NCBI GenBank assembly: GCA_035531675.1
Contig: DATKSL010000007.1
Span: 78,572 to 142,571, forward strand
Source of the DNA: JAJPIG01 sp035531675
GTDB lineage: Bacteria > Desulfobacterota > Binatia > Binatales > Binataceae
Direction: 5' to 3'
DNA length: 64,000 bases
The position numbers and the translations under genes are program-made. Shown piece by piece: positions 33,651 through 44,024 of the stretch. The notes below the pieces were generated by a model, which ran no database searches, had not been told where the DNA came from, and was given only the letters and a program-made list of their open reading frames with translations. Each line of letters opens with the position of its first letter. Within the stretch, counting starts at the first letter, position 1.

Positions 33651-34859
33651 CTATGAATCCTTCGGTAATCCCAGAACTCGTTCGCCGATGATGTTGTGCT
33701 GAATCTCGCTGGAGCCGGCGGCGATCGTCAGGGCGCGCGCGCCGATGATCTTCTGACTCCAGCGGCCGCCGTCGATTGCTGCGGCGGAGCCGGGCGCGAG
33801 CGCGTTGTACGGGCCCAGCATCTCGTCAGCGAACATCGCCAGGCGCAAGTTGATCTCGGTTGCCAGCAGCTTGCCGAATGAACTTTCGGGACCGGGCGCT
33901 TTTTTGCCGAGCGAGTTCAAGGCGCGATAGCGGGCCAGCCGCAGCGCCCGCGCCTCGATCCAGAATTGCGCGAGCTTCTGGCGGACGTAAGGATGGCGAT
34001 GCGCCGGTTGCCCGGCGAACTCGACGCGCCGCGCGAGCTCGATCAACAAATTGAGGTCGCGCTCGACCGGATGGCGCGCGCCGCCCGAGATACGCTCGTA
34101 CATCAGCGTGGCGATCGAAACCCGCCAGCCCTCGTTCAGCTCGCCGACCAGGTTCTCCCGCGGCACCCGCACGTTGTCATAGAAGACTTCGTTGAAGCCG
34201 CTCTCGCCGGTTATCTGGACCAGCGGGCGGATAGTGATGCCGGGCGAACGCATGTCGACCAGCAGGTAAGAGATGCCGTGATGCTTGGGGGCGGTGGGAT
34301 CGGTGCGCACCAGCAGGCATTGGAAGTGCGAGCGATGCGCGACGCTGGTCCATACCTTCTGTCCGTTGACCACGAAATGGTCGCCGTCGATTACCGCGCT
34401 GGTTTTGAGCGAGGCCAGGTCGGAGCCGGCGTTGGGTTCCGAGTAGCCCTGGCACCAAATCTCCTCGCCGGTCAGCATCGCGGGCAGATAGCGGCGGCGC
34501 TGTTCGTCGGTGCCCATCAGGATGATGGTCGGGCCGATGCGATCGACGGCGACCTGGTTGGCGCCGTACATCGGCAGACCCAGTCGCAGGACCTCGTCCT
34601 GGTAAATCGCGAGCGTCACCGGGTCGGCGCCGGCGCCGCCGTATTCCTTGGGCCAGTGCAGCGCGAGATAGCCGGCCTGATTGAGCCGCCGATGATACTC
34701 CATCAGGCTCTCCCAGGCGGCGTCGTCGGTGACGTCGAGAAAACTGACGCTGTTGCTGGCCAGTCCCTCGCGGCCGAAGAGCTCGGCCTGCTGGCGTTCG
34801 AGGAAGGCGCGCAACTCGGCGCGAAACGTCTCCTGGGCGGTGGTCAGGCTGAAGTCCAT
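33651..34859 (-). CDS. Acyl-CoA dehydrogenase
   Basis: A flavoprotein of 402 residues. Seen: MDFSLTTAQETFRAELRAFL start, QGYSEPNAGSDLASLKT (FAD/substrate loop), VNGQKVWTS and the C-terminal ARALTIAAGSSEIQHNIIGERVLGLP. The ending SSEIQ with QHNIIGER is typical of the FadE17/FadE-like subfamily found in Actinobacteria and soil bacteria. It oxidises acyl-CoA at C2-C3. I chose ATG 34859 because the family starts at MDFSL; GTG 34892 would extend it. It converges with fahA and is divergent to icd. Confidence 0.93.
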   Translation of the reverse strand: MDFSLTTAQETFRAELRAFLERQQAELFGREGLASNSVSFLDVTDDAAWESLMEYHRRLNQAGYLALHWPKEYGGAGADPVTLAIYQDEVLRLGLPMYGANQVAVDRIGPTIILMGTDEQRRRYLPAMLTGEEIWCQGYSEPNAGSDLASLKTSAVIDGDHFVVNGQKVWTSVAHRSHFQCLLVRTDPTAPKHHGISYLLVDMRSPGITIRPLVQITGESGFNEVFYDNVRVPRENLVGELNEGWRVSIATLMYERISGGARHPVERDLNLLIELARRVEFAGQPAHRHPYVRQKLAQFWIEARALRLARYRALNSLGKKAPGPESSFGKLLATEINLRLAMFADEMLGPYNALAPGSAAAIDGGRWSQKIIGARALTIAAGSSEIQHNIIGERVLGLPKDS

Positions 34860-35022
34860 GGCGATGATTTGTTTTAGGGAGTATGGCGGCACTTTTCAAC
34901 GACTGCGAAGTCCTTGATCGTGAGGCGGCTTTCGGATGTTAATAGTGCGCGTGATTGTTCGTGCGCGGCCGGCGGTCCCGGCTCCGGGCCGAATCAACTA
35001 AATCAGGGCGAGTCCAACGGAG

Positions 35023-36270
<1,248 letters not shown>

Positions 36271-36346
36271 CTGATCTGCGACCTCTCCCTAACCCTCTCA
36301 AGGGGAAGGAACCTCACAAGAAGAGGGCGCGAAACTGGAACCAAAG

Positions 36347-37285
36347 ATGGCACGCAAGAAAATCGCATTTATCGGATCGGGCAACGTCGGCGCGACCTGC
36401 GCCTTTCTCTGCTTCCTGGGCCAGCTCGGCGACCTGGTGATGTACGACATCATCGACGGCCTGCCGCAGGGCAAGGCGCTCGACATGTTCGAGTCCGGGC
36501 CGGTGCTGGGCGTCGACGTTAAGGTCACCGGCACCACCAATATCGCCGATATCGCCGGCGCCGATTGCTGCGTGGTGACCTCGGGGTCGCCGCGCAAGCC
36601 CGGCATGAGCCGCGACGACCTGCTGAAGATCAACGCCGGAGTGATGAACACGGTCGGCGCTGCGATCAAACAGCATGCGCCGAACTCGCTGGTGATCGTG
36701 GTGACCAATCCGCTCGATGCGATGGTTACCCAGATCAAGCGCGCCACCGGCTTCCCCAACCATCGCGTGGTCGGCCAGGCCGGGGTGCTCGATTCGGCGC
36801 GCCATCGCACCTTTATCGCCGACGAGCTTCACGTCGCGGTCGACAGCGTCGGCGCGATGGTGCTGGGCGGCCACGGCGACGATATGGTGCCGGTGCGCAG
36901 CTACACCTCGGTCGGTGGCGTGCCGGTCGAGCGCTATATCAACGCCAAGCGACTCGAGGAGATCGAGGCGCGCACCCGCAACGGCGGCGGCGAAGTCGTC
37001 AACCTGATGAAGACCTCGTCGTTCTACGCGGCGGGCGCGGCGGCCTACAAGATGGTCGACGCCTTCATCCACGACCGCAAGGCGATTTTGCCCTGCGCGG
37101 CGTATCTCGATGGCGAGTACGGAGTGCACGGGCTCTATGCCGGCGTGCCGGTGGTGATCGGCGCGGGCGGCGTCGAGCGGGTAATCGAAATCGAGCTGAC
37201 GCAGGCCGAGAAGGAAGCCTTCCAGAAATCGGTCGGTCACGTGCGCGAGCTGGTCGAAGCGATGGATCGCGCGCTGGCCGGCTGA
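36347..37285 (+). CDS. mdh: Malate dehydrogenase
   Basis: A 312-residue LDH-like malate dehydrogenase: KIAFIGSGNVGATCAF (NAD binding), GSPRKPGMSRDDLL (substrate arginines), VVTNPLDAM, GQAGVLDSARHRTFIA and GGHGDDMVPV with the catalytic histidine. It sits between icd and sucC, 76 bases after icd. The spacer contains CCCTAACCCTCTCAAGGGG-type inverted repeats. Confidence 0.96.
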   Translation: MARKKIAFIGSGNVGATCAFLCFLGQLGDLVMYDIIDGLPQGKALDMFESGPVLGVDVKVTGTTNIADIAGADCCVVTSGSPRKPGMSRDDLLKINAGVMNTVGAAIKQHAPNSLVIVVTNPLDAMVTQIKRATGFPNHRVVGQAGVLDSARHRTFIADELHVAVDSVGAMVLGGHGDDMVPVRSYTSVGGVPVERYINAKRLEEIEARTRNGGGEVVNLMKTSSFYAAGAAAYKMVDAFIHDRKAILPCAAYLDGEYGVHGLYAGVPVVIGAGGVERVIEIELTQAEKEAFQKSVGHVRELVEAMDRALAG

Positions 37286-37302
37286 AGCGAAGCAAGGACA
37301 AG

Positions 37303-38481
37303 ATGAATATCCACGAGTTCCAGGCCAAGCAGGTGCTCGGCCGCTTCGGCGTGCCGGTCCCCAAGGGCCAGGTCGCGTCGACTCCCGAGGAGGCCGCGGC
37401 CGCGTTCACCGCGCTGGGGCAGCCGAAAGCGGTCGTCAAGGCGCAGATTCATGCCGGCGGGCGCGGCAAGGCGGGCGGCGTCAAGCTGGTGGCGAGCGCC
37501 GACGAGGCGCGCGAGTTCGCCGCAAAGATTTTGGGCAAGCCGCTGGTGACCCATCAGACCGGGCCGCAGGGCAGGGTGGTGCGCCGGGTTTACGTCGAGG
37601 AGGCAAGCCAGATCGCGCGCGAGCTGTATCTCGGGATGGTGGTCGATCGCAAGGCCGGCGCGCTGTCGATTATCGTCAGCAGCGAAGGCGGGATGGAGAT
37701 CGAGGAGGTCGCCGCCAAGAGCCCGGAGAAAGTCATCAGCGAGCCGATCGATCCGTTGATCGGGCTGTGCGCCTTCCAGGCTCGCAAGGCCGCTTTCGCG
37801 CTCGGGCTCAAGGACAAGCAGGTCAACCAGTTCGCCGCCCTCGCCGGGGCGCTCTACCAGGCCTTTCTCGCGACCGATGCGTCGCTGATCGAAATAAATC
37901 CGCTGGTGGTGACCGCCGGCGGGCAGGTGATCTGTCTGGATGCGAAGATGTCGTTCGATGACAACGGCCTGTTTCGTCATCCTGAAATTCGCGAGTTGCG
38001 CGATCCCAACGAAGAAGACCCGGCCGAAATCGAGGCCTCGAAGTACGACCTCAACTACGTCCATCTGGACGGCAATATCGGCTGCATGGTGAACGGCGCG
38101 GGGCTGGCGATGGCCACCATGGACATCGTGCAGCAGGCCGGAGCGATGCCGGCGAACTTTCTCGACGTCGGCGGCGGCGCCAACGCCGAGAAGGTCGCGG
38201 CGGCCTTCCGCCTCCTGCTTTCCGACGATCGCGTGAAAGCGGTGCTGATCAATATCTTCGGCGGCATCATGCACTGCGACGTGCTGGCCGAGGGCGTGGT
38301 CGAAGCGGCCCGCCAGGTCAAGCTTCAGCTGCCGCTGGTGGTGCGGATGGAAGGCACCAACGTCGAGCGCGGCAAGCAGATCCTCAAGGACTCAGGCATC
38401 AAGGTGATCACCGGCGCCGACATGGCCGACGCGGCACGTCGCGTGGTCGAGGCGATCGGCGGGCGGGGCGCAAATCGATGA
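37303..38481 (+). CDS. sucC: Succinyl-CoA synthetase, beta subunit
   Basis: The ATP-grasp subunit begins MNIHEFQAKQVLGRFGVPVP and ends with the ligase domain containing NIFGGIMHCDVLAEGVVEA and VRMEGTNVERGKQIL. Length 392 is normal. ATG 37303 follows AAGGACA. With SucD it converts succinyl-CoA to succinate with ATP or GTP formation. It overlaps sucD by four bases (ATGA). Confidence 0.96.
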   Translation: MNIHEFQAKQVLGRFGVPVPKGQVASTPEEAAAAFTALGQPKAVVKAQIHAGGRGKAGGVKLVASADEAREFAAKILGKPLVTHQTGPQGRVVRRVYVEEASQIARELYLGMVVDRKAGALSIIVSSEGGMEIEEVAAKSPEKVISEPIDPLIGLCAFQARKAAFALGLKDKQVNQFAALAGALYQAFLATDASLIEINPLVVTAGGQVICLDAKMSFDDNGLFRHPEIRELRDPNEEDPAEIEASKYDLNYVHLDGNIGCMVNGAGLAMATMDIVQQAGAMPANFLDVGGGANAEKVAAAFRLLLSDDRVKAVLINIFGGIMHCDVLAEGVVEAARQVKLQLPLVVRMEGTNVERGKQILKDSGIKVITGADMADAARRVVEAIGGRGANR

Positions 38482-39356
38482 GTATCCTGGTCGACAAGAA
38501 CACCCGGGTTCTAACCCAGGGAATTACCGGCGCGACCGGTCAGTTCCATACCCGCGCCGGGCGCGAGTACGGCACGCAGATGGTCGCCGGGGTGGTACCC
38601 GGCAAGGGCGGCACCGACTTCGAGGGCATCCCGATTTTCGATACGGTCGAGGCGGCGCGCCGTGCGACCGGCTGCAACGCGACGGTGATCTACGTGCCGC
38701 CGCCGTTCGCCGCCGATGCGATGCTGGAGGCGATCGCGGCCGGCATCGAGCTGGTGATCTGTATCACCGAGGGCGTCCCGGTGCTCGACATGGTGCGCGT
38801 CAAGCATTATCTCGCCGGCAGCCATAGCCGGCTCATCGGCCCCAACTGTCCCGGCGTGATTACGCCCGGCCAGTGCAAGATCGGGATCATGCCGGGCTAC
38901 ATCCATAAGCCGGGCCACGTCGGGGTGGTGTCGCGCTCGGGGACCCTGACCTACGAGGCGGTGCATCAGCTCACCCAGCTCGGCATCGGCCAATCGAGCT
39001 GCGTGGGAATCGGCGGCGATCCGATCGTCGGCACCAGCCATATAGAAGTGCTGGAACTTTTCAACCGCGATCCCGACACCCACGGCGTCATCCTGATCGG
39101 CGAGATCGGCGGCAGCGCCGAAGAAGAGGCCGCGGCATATATCAAGCAAAACTTTAAGAAACCGGTAGTCGCCTTCATCGCCGGCCAGACCGCACCCAAG
39201 GGGCGGCGGATGGGCCATGCCGGCGCGATCATCGCCGGCGGGCACGGCGGCGCGGCCGACAAGATCGCGGCGCTCAAGGCCGCCGGCATCGCGGTCGCGA
39301 TAAGCCCGGCCGACCTCGGCTCGACGATGAAGCGCGTGCTCGAAAAGGCGGCGTAG
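38478..39356 (+). CDS. sucD: Succinyl-CoA synthetase, alpha subunit
   Basis: A 292-residue subunit with QGITGATGQFHTRAGREYGT (CoA binding), LIGPNCPGVITPG and the phospho-histidine in RMGHAGAIIAGG. It is coupled to sucC by overlap, and ndk begins on the base after its stop. Confidence 0.97.
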   Translation: MSILVDKNTRVLTQGITGATGQFHTRAGREYGTQMVAGVVPGKGGTDFEGIPIFDTVEAARRATGCNATVIYVPPPFAADAMLEAIAAGIELVICITEGVPVLDMVRVKHYLAGSHSRLIGPNCPGVITPGQCKIGIMPGYIHKPGHVGVVSRSGTLTYEAVHQLTQLGIGQSSCVGIGGDPIVGTSHIEVLELFNRDPDTHGVILIGEIGGSAEEEAAAYIKQNFKKPVVAFIAGQTAPKGRRMGHAGAIIAGGHGGAADKIAALKAAGIAVAISPADLGSTMKRVLEKAA

Positions 39357-39776
39357 ATGGCTCTCGAAAGAACCCTTGCGATTATCAAGCCCGACGCGGT
39401 CCGGCGCGGCTTCGTCGGCGATATCCTGAAGCAGATCCGGGCGGCGGGCCTCGCCGTGCGGGGGCTCCGGATGATGCGTCTGGCGACGGCGCAGGCCGAG
39501 GCTTTTTACGAAGTCCACCGGGCGCGGCCGTTCTACGGCTCGCTGTGCGCCTACATGTCGTCGGGAGCGGTGGTTGTCGCGGTGCTGGAGGGCGAGGGGG
39601 CGATCACGCGTTGGCGCGATCTGATGGGCGCAACCGATCCGGCCAAGGCGGCGGCCGGCACGATTCGGAAGGATTTTGGCGTCGACGTCGAGCAGAACGC
39701 GGTCCACGGATCGGACGCACCGGAGACCGCGGCCCACGAAATTCCATTTTTCTTCAGCGCCCTGGAAATCGTCTAA
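39357..39776 (+). CDS. ndk: Nucleoside diphosphate kinase
   Basis: A 139-residue kinase with LAIIKPDAVRRGFVG at the start and the phosphorylated histidine in NAVHGSDAPETAAHEI. It balances nucleoside triphosphates. Adjacent to sucD, matching a known functional link between succinyl-CoA synthetase and nucleotide transphosphorylation. Confidence 0.96.
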   Translation: MALERTLAIIKPDAVRRGFVGDILKQIRAAGLAVRGLRMMRLATAQAEAFYEVHRARPFYGSLCAYMSSGAVVVAVLEGEGAITRWRDLMGATDPAKAAAGTIRKDFGVDVEQNAVHGSDAPETAAHEIPFFFSALEIV

Positions 39777-39787
39777 GGCAGGGATGG

Positions 39788-40048
39788 GTGCAGACGCGGC
39801 CGGCCTTCATCGGCGTTCTGTTCCGAGGCCACGAAGTATCCGGTTGGATCAATCTCGACGCGATCAAGCTGCTGACCCATCACACCAGCGCCATAATCGC
39901 GGCGGTGGTGTTGTTCTGGTTCGTCGGTTTCGTGGTGCAGCGCCTGTTGCCCGAAGGGCTGATTCGTCGCTGCGTGCTGTTGCTCGACGAATTCGTGCTG
40001 CTCTGCCTGTTCATCTATTTCGCTTATGAACTGATTACCTACCTGTAA
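39788..40048 (+). CDS. Small two-span membrane protein (hypothetical)
   Basis: From GTG 39788 the frame gives 86 residues with two hydrophobic segments (AAVVLFWFVGFVVQRLL and VLLLDEFVLLCLFIYFAYELI) separated by a basic turn. AGGG lies 7 bases upstream. It follows ndk by 11 bases and is probably in the same transcript. No recognised family. Confidence 0.6.
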   Translation: MQTRPAFIGVLFRGHEVSGWINLDAIKLLTHHTSAIIAAVVLFWFVGFVVQRLLPEGLIRRCVLLLDEFVLLCLFIYFAYELITYL

Positions 40049-40103
40049 AAGCCCTGCCAGCGGCTCGTTCGCCGCCCGCGATTTTCGATTACAATAAAAG
40101 GCC

Positions 40104-41228
40104 GTGACTTTAGACGCCGAACATCCGACGCCGTCGAGCCTCGACGCTGAGCGGCGCGACCTGCGCGACCTCATCCTCGAGGAGCTCGAGGAAAGCGTGA
40201 TCGCGGCCGGCGAGCGCAAGTTTCGCGCCCGCCAAATCATGGCCTGGTTATGGGCGCGCGGCGTCGAATCGCTCGACGCGATGGTCGACGTGCCGGCCGC
40301 GCTGCGCCGCCGTCTCGCCGCGCAATTCGCGCTCGGCACGCTGAGCTTTAGCGCTGCGCGCTCGGCCGATGGCACCTGCAAGCTGCTGGTCGCGCTGGCC
40401 GACGGCGAGGCGATCGAGAGCGTGATTATTCCCGCCGCGCGGCGGCTCACGCTCTGCCTGTCGAGCCAGGTCGGATGCGCGATGGGATGCGAATTCTGCG
40501 CGACCGCCCGGATGGGGCTTCATCGCAACCTGACCGCCGCCGAGATGGCCGGGCAGGTAATCATGGCGCGCCGCGAGCTCGGGCCGGATACGCCGCTGAC
40601 GAATTTCGTCTTCATGGGGATGGGCGAGCCGCTGGCGAACTATCCGCAACTCGCCCGCACCCTGCGGATCATGACGGCGCCGTGGGGGCTCGGCATCTCG
40701 CCGCGGCGCATCACGGTCTCGACCGTCGGCCTGATTGCGGGGATGGAGCGCTTGCTGGCTGAATTCCAGGTCAACCTGGCGGTCTCGCTGCATGCCACGA
40801 CCGATGAGACGCGCAACCGCATCGTGCCGGTCAACCGGCGCTTCCCGCTCGGCGACCTGCTCGAGGCCTGCCAGCGTCTGCCGATTGCGCGCCGCAACCG
40901 AATCACCTTTGAGTATGTGATGCTGGAGGAAATCAACGATTCGCCGGCCGACGCGCGCCGCCTGGTCAAGCTGATGCGGCCGATGCGCGCCAAGGTGAAT
41001 CTGCTGTTCTTCAACCCGTTTCCCGCCGCGCCGTTCCGCCCCAGTCCGCGCCCGCGAGTCGAGGACTTTCTTGAGCTTCTGCGGCAGGGTAACTTGACCG
41101 CAACCTTACGCGAGAGCCGCGGTCACGATATCGCCGCGGCTTGCGGGCAGCTTTACGCCGAGCACAAGGGCGTCGTGAACCATAACCCCTTGCGGCGCGC
41201 CACGCCGTCGCCGGCGGAGCTCCAATAG
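40104..41228 (+). CDS. rlmN: Dual-specificity RNA methyltransferase RlmN
   Basis: A radical SAM enzyme of 374 residues. The CxxxCxxC cluster is CAMGCEFC; other signatures are NFVFMGMGEPLANY, NLAVSLHATTDETRN and the C-terminal SRGHDIAAACGQL with the methyl-carrying cysteine. It methylates A2503 of 23S rRNA and A37 of some tRNAs. Start is GTG 40104. Confidence 0.96.
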   Translation: MTLDAEHPTPSSLDAERRDLRDLILEELEESVIAAGERKFRARQIMAWLWARGVESLDAMVDVPAALRRRLAAQFALGTLSFSAARSADGTCKLLVALADGEAIESVIIPAARRLTLCLSSQVGCAMGCEFCATARMGLHRNLTAAEMAGQVIMARRELGPDTPLTNFVFMGMGEPLANYPQLARTLRIMTAPWGLGISPRRITVSTVGLIAGMERLLAEFQVNLAVSLHATTDETRNRIVPVNRRFPLGDLLEACQRLPIARRNRITFEYVMLEEINDSPADARRLVKLMRPMRAKVNLLFFNPFPAAPFRPSPRPRVEDFLELLRQGNLTATLRESRGHDIAAACGQLYAEHKGVVNHNPLRRATPSPAELQ

Positions 41229-41251
41229 CGCGGCCTGGGTCGAGGTTTTCG

Positions 41252-42124
41252 ATGGCGATGAAAAGACTGGGTGTAATCGGCGGGAGCGGCTTCTACCAGA
41301 TGAAGGGGCTCGAGGGTGTCGAGCAAATCGAGCTTGAGACGCCGTTCGGCCGCCCCTCGGATCCCTACTTCCGGGGCCGGCTCGGCGAGACCGAGGTGGT
41401 GTTTCTCGCCCGTCACGGCCGCGGCCATCGCCTGCTGCCAAGCGAAATCAACTACCGCGCGAATCTCTACGGACTCAAGCAGCTCGGCGTCGAGTACCTG
41501 GTTTCGATCAGCTCGGCCGGCAGCATGCGCGAAGACCTCGCACCGGGTGACCTGATGGTGCCCGATCAGTTCGTCGATCGCACCTTTCGGCGCCCGTCGA
41601 GCTTCTTCGGCAACGGTATCGTTGGTCACGTCTCGCTGGCCGACCCGGTATGCAGCCCGCTAAGCCGGGAACTGGCGGCTGCCGCGCGCGCCGCCGGCGC
41701 CAGGGTCAAGGAGGGCGGGACCTACTTGTGCATCGAGGGACCGCAGTTCTCCAGCCGCGCCGAATCGAACCTGTTTCGCAGCTGGGGCGTCGACGTGATC
41801 AGCATGACGGCGATGCAGGAGGCGCGCCTCGCGCGCGAGGCCGAGATCTGTTTCGCCACCCTGGTGCTGGTCACCGACTACGATTGCTGGCATCAGAGCG
41901 TCGCCGCGGTCGATATTGCGGAGATCTTGCGGGTGATGAAGCTCAACGTCGAGCTGGCGCAGAATGCGATCGTGACTCTGGCAGGCAAGCTCGGCGCGCT
42001 CGGCCGCGAGTGTCCATGCCCGCGCGCGCTCGCGGGTGCGATTATTACCGATCCGGCGGTGATTCCGCCCAAAACCGCCGCCGATCTCGATCTGATCGTC
42101 GGCAAATATCTCAAGCGCCGCTGA
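41252..42124 (+). CDS. mtnP: S-methyl-5'-thioadenosine phosphorylase
   Basis: A 290-residue purine-nucleoside-phosphorylase-fold enzyme: GVIGGSGFYQMKGLE, FLARHGRGHRLLPSEINYRAN, CIEGPQFSSRAES and the MTA-specific ISMTAMQEARLAREAE. It splits methylthioadenosine into adenine and methylthioribose-1-phosphate. A PfkB kinase gene follows after 32 bases and may be functionally linked. Confidence 0.95.
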   Translation: MAMKRLGVIGGSGFYQMKGLEGVEQIELETPFGRPSDPYFRGRLGETEVVFLARHGRGHRLLPSEINYRANLYGLKQLGVEYLVSISSAGSMREDLAPGDLMVPDQFVDRTFRRPSSFFGNGIVGHVSLADPVCSPLSRELAAAARAAGARVKEGGTYLCIEGPQFSSRAESNLFRSWGVDVISMTAMQEARLAREAEICFATLVLVTDYDCWHQSVAAVDIAEILRVMKLNVELAQNAIVTLAGKLGALGRECPCPRALAGAIITDPAVIPPKTAADLDLIVGKYLKRR

Positions 42125-42156
42125 ACCGGGGCGCCGGGAAGAAGGTAAAGAAAAAG

Positions 42157-43080
42157 ATGAGCATCGTGGTGGTCGGCAGTATCGGTTACGACACGGTCGA
42201 GACCCAGGGCGGTAAGGTCGACGAGGCGCTGGGCGGATCGGCGAGTTTTTTTTCGGTGGCGGCGCGGTTTTTTTCGCCGGTCAGCATGGTCGCAGTGGTG
42301 GGCAAGGATTTCCGCGACGAGCATCTGAAATTCTTCGCCGATCGCAACGTCGATATCCGCGGACTCGCGCAGCGCGAGGGTGAGACCTTCCGCTGGCACG
42401 GGCGCTATCACGAGGACATGAACAATCGCGACACGCTGCACCTGGCGCTCAACGTGTTCGCCGATTTCTCGCCCGAGCTGCTGCCCGACCAGTGCCGCGC
42501 CGACTTCCTGTTTCTGGCCAATATCTCGCCGCAACTTCAGCAAAGCGTGTTGTCGCAGATGAAAAGTCCCAAGGTGGTCGCCGCCGACACCATGGATCAC
42601 TGGATCAACACCGAGCGCGCGGCGCTGCTCAAGATGCTGCCGCGGGTCGATATCCTGACGCTCAACGATCAGGAGGCGCGCCTGCTCTCGCAAGAGCACA
42701 ACCTGGTCAAAGCCGGGCGCGCGATCCTCAAGATGGGGCCCGACACGGTGCTGGTCAAGCGCGGCGAGTACGGCGTCCTGCAGTTCAGCCAGGAATCGAT
42801 GTTTGCGGTGCCGGCCTATCCGCTCGAGGAGGTGGTCGATCCGACCGGCGCGGGCGACAGCTTCGCCGGCGGCTTCATGGGCTACATCGCGCGCGGCGGC
42901 AAGGTCACCGAATCGGTGCTCAGAACCGCGGTGGTCTATGGCAGCGTGATGGGCTCGTTCGTGGTCGAGCGCTTTTCGCTGGATCGCCTGGCCAATCTGA
43001 GCTGGGAGGAAATTGACGCGCGCTATCGCGCCTTCATCGAGCTGACCGACTCGCATCATTCGAGATGGATCTCTCAGTAG
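42157..43080 (+). CDS. PfkB-family carbohydrate/nucleoside kinase
   Basis: A ribokinase-fold kinase of 307 residues. The N-terminal GGSASFFSVAARFFSPVSMV and the C-terminal DPTGAGDSFAGGF (anion hole and catalytic aspartate) are diagnostic. Gene context after mtnP suggests a role with adenosine or a methylthioribose-derived sugar, but the substrate cannot be read. Two T-runs (T8 at 42246-42253 and T7 at 42268-42274) encode FF pairs and stand out in this GC-rich DNA. It overlaps the next gene by 16 bases. Confidence 0.88.
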   Translation: MSIVVVGSIGYDTVETQGGKVDEALGGSASFFSVAARFFSPVSMVAVVGKDFRDEHLKFFADRNVDIRGLAQREGETFRWHGRYHEDMNNRDTLHLALNVFADFSPELLPDQCRADFLFLANISPQLQQSVLSQMKSPKVVAADTMDHWINTERAALLKMLPRVDILTLNDQEARLLSQEHNLVKAGRAILKMGPDTVLVKRGEYGVLQFSQESMFAVPAYPLEEVVDPTGAGDSFAGGFMGYIARGGKVTESVLRTAVVYGSVMGSFVVERFSLDRLANLSWEEIDARYRAFIELTDSHHSRWISQ

Positions 43081-44003
43081 TGATTCCGCTCTACAACGAG
43101 CGGGACAACCTGGGCCCACTCCATCGCGAGCTGGCCGCGACGCTGGACGCACTGGGCCGTTCCTACGAACTGCTGTTTATCGACGACGGCAGCAGCGACG
43201 GAAGTATCGAGGAGCTGCGCCGGCTGAAGGCGGCGGACGGCCACATCCGTGTCATCCGGCTGGCGCGCAATTCGGGGCAGACCGCGGCGCTGGCCTGCGG
43301 TTTTCAGCATGCGACGGGCGACTGCGTGGTCGCGATCGACGGCGACGGCGAGAACGATCCGGCCGACATTCCGCGGCTGCTGGCCCGGCTCGACGAGGGC
43401 TACGACCTGGTGAGCGGCTGGCGCGTCGGGCGCTGGCGCGATTCCCCCCTGCTGCGGCGCTGGCCGTCGATTGCCGCCAATCAGCTGATCTCGCGTTTCA
43501 CCGGTGTGCCGCTCCACGACTACGGATGCACGCTCAAGGCGTACCGCGGCCCACTCGCGCGCCAACTGATGCTGTATGGCGAGATGCATCGTTTCGTGCC
43601 GGCGATCGCGGCGGAACTGGGCGCGCAAATCGCCGAGGTCGAAGTCGGGTTCCGGCCGCGACGCTGGGGCCGATCGAAGTACGGCGCCGGCCGTATCCTG
43701 CGCACCTTCCTCGATCTGATCACAGTGCGCTTCCTGTCCGGGTACTCGACCCGGCCGATCCAGGTCTTCGGCACCATCGGGATCGTGCTGGCGATGCTCG
43801 GCGGGCTATGGACCGGCGTGCTGGTGTTCGAAAAGGTGATCCTCGGCCATCCGCTGGCTGCGCGCCCGGCGCTGTTGCTGGCGGTGCTGCTGCTGGTGGT
43901 CGGCGTGCAGTTCGTCAGCCTCGGCCTGCTGGGCGAGATGCTGACGCGCACTTACCATGAGACGCAGCACAAGCCGATCTATGTAGTCAAAGAAGAGTTT
44001 TAA
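43065..44003 (+). CDS. Family 2 glycosyltransferase with two C-terminal membrane spans (dolichol-/undecaprenyl-phosphate sugar transferase type)
   Basis: GT-A domain with SVVIPLYNERDNL, IDDGSSDGS, VAIDGDGENDP and the GCTLKAYRG acceptor region, followed by two hydrophobic spans (about 230-300). This is the GtrB/ArnC/DPMS layout, transferring a sugar from a nucleotide donor to a polyprenyl phosphate. Such lipid-linked sugars are the donors used by GT-C enzymes like those at 18.8-24.5 kb. Clustered with UDP-sugar genes downstream. Confidence 0.9.
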   Translation: MDLSVVIPLYNERDNLGPLHRELAATLDALGRSYELLFIDDGSSDGSIEELRRLKAADGHIRVIRLARNSGQTAALACGFQHATGDCVVAIDGDGENDPADIPRLLARLDEGYDLVSGWRVGRWRDSPLLRRWPSIAANQLISRFTGVPLHDYGCTLKAYRGPLARQLMLYGEMHRFVPAIAAELGAQIAEVEVGFRPRRWGRSKYGAGRILRTFLDLITVRFLSGYSTRPIQVFGTIGIVLAMLGGLWTGVLVFEKVILGHPLAARPALLLAVLLLVVGVQFVSLGLLGEMLTRTYHETQHKPIYVVKEEF

Positions 44004-44024
44004 GGCTTACGGGAATTTAGCTGA

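Noticed and set aside
36280..36330. Inverted CCCTAACCCTCTC/AAGGGG motif before mdh
   Set aside because: Resembles common intergenic hairpins, but the pairing is imperfect and no T-run follows; not called as a terminator.
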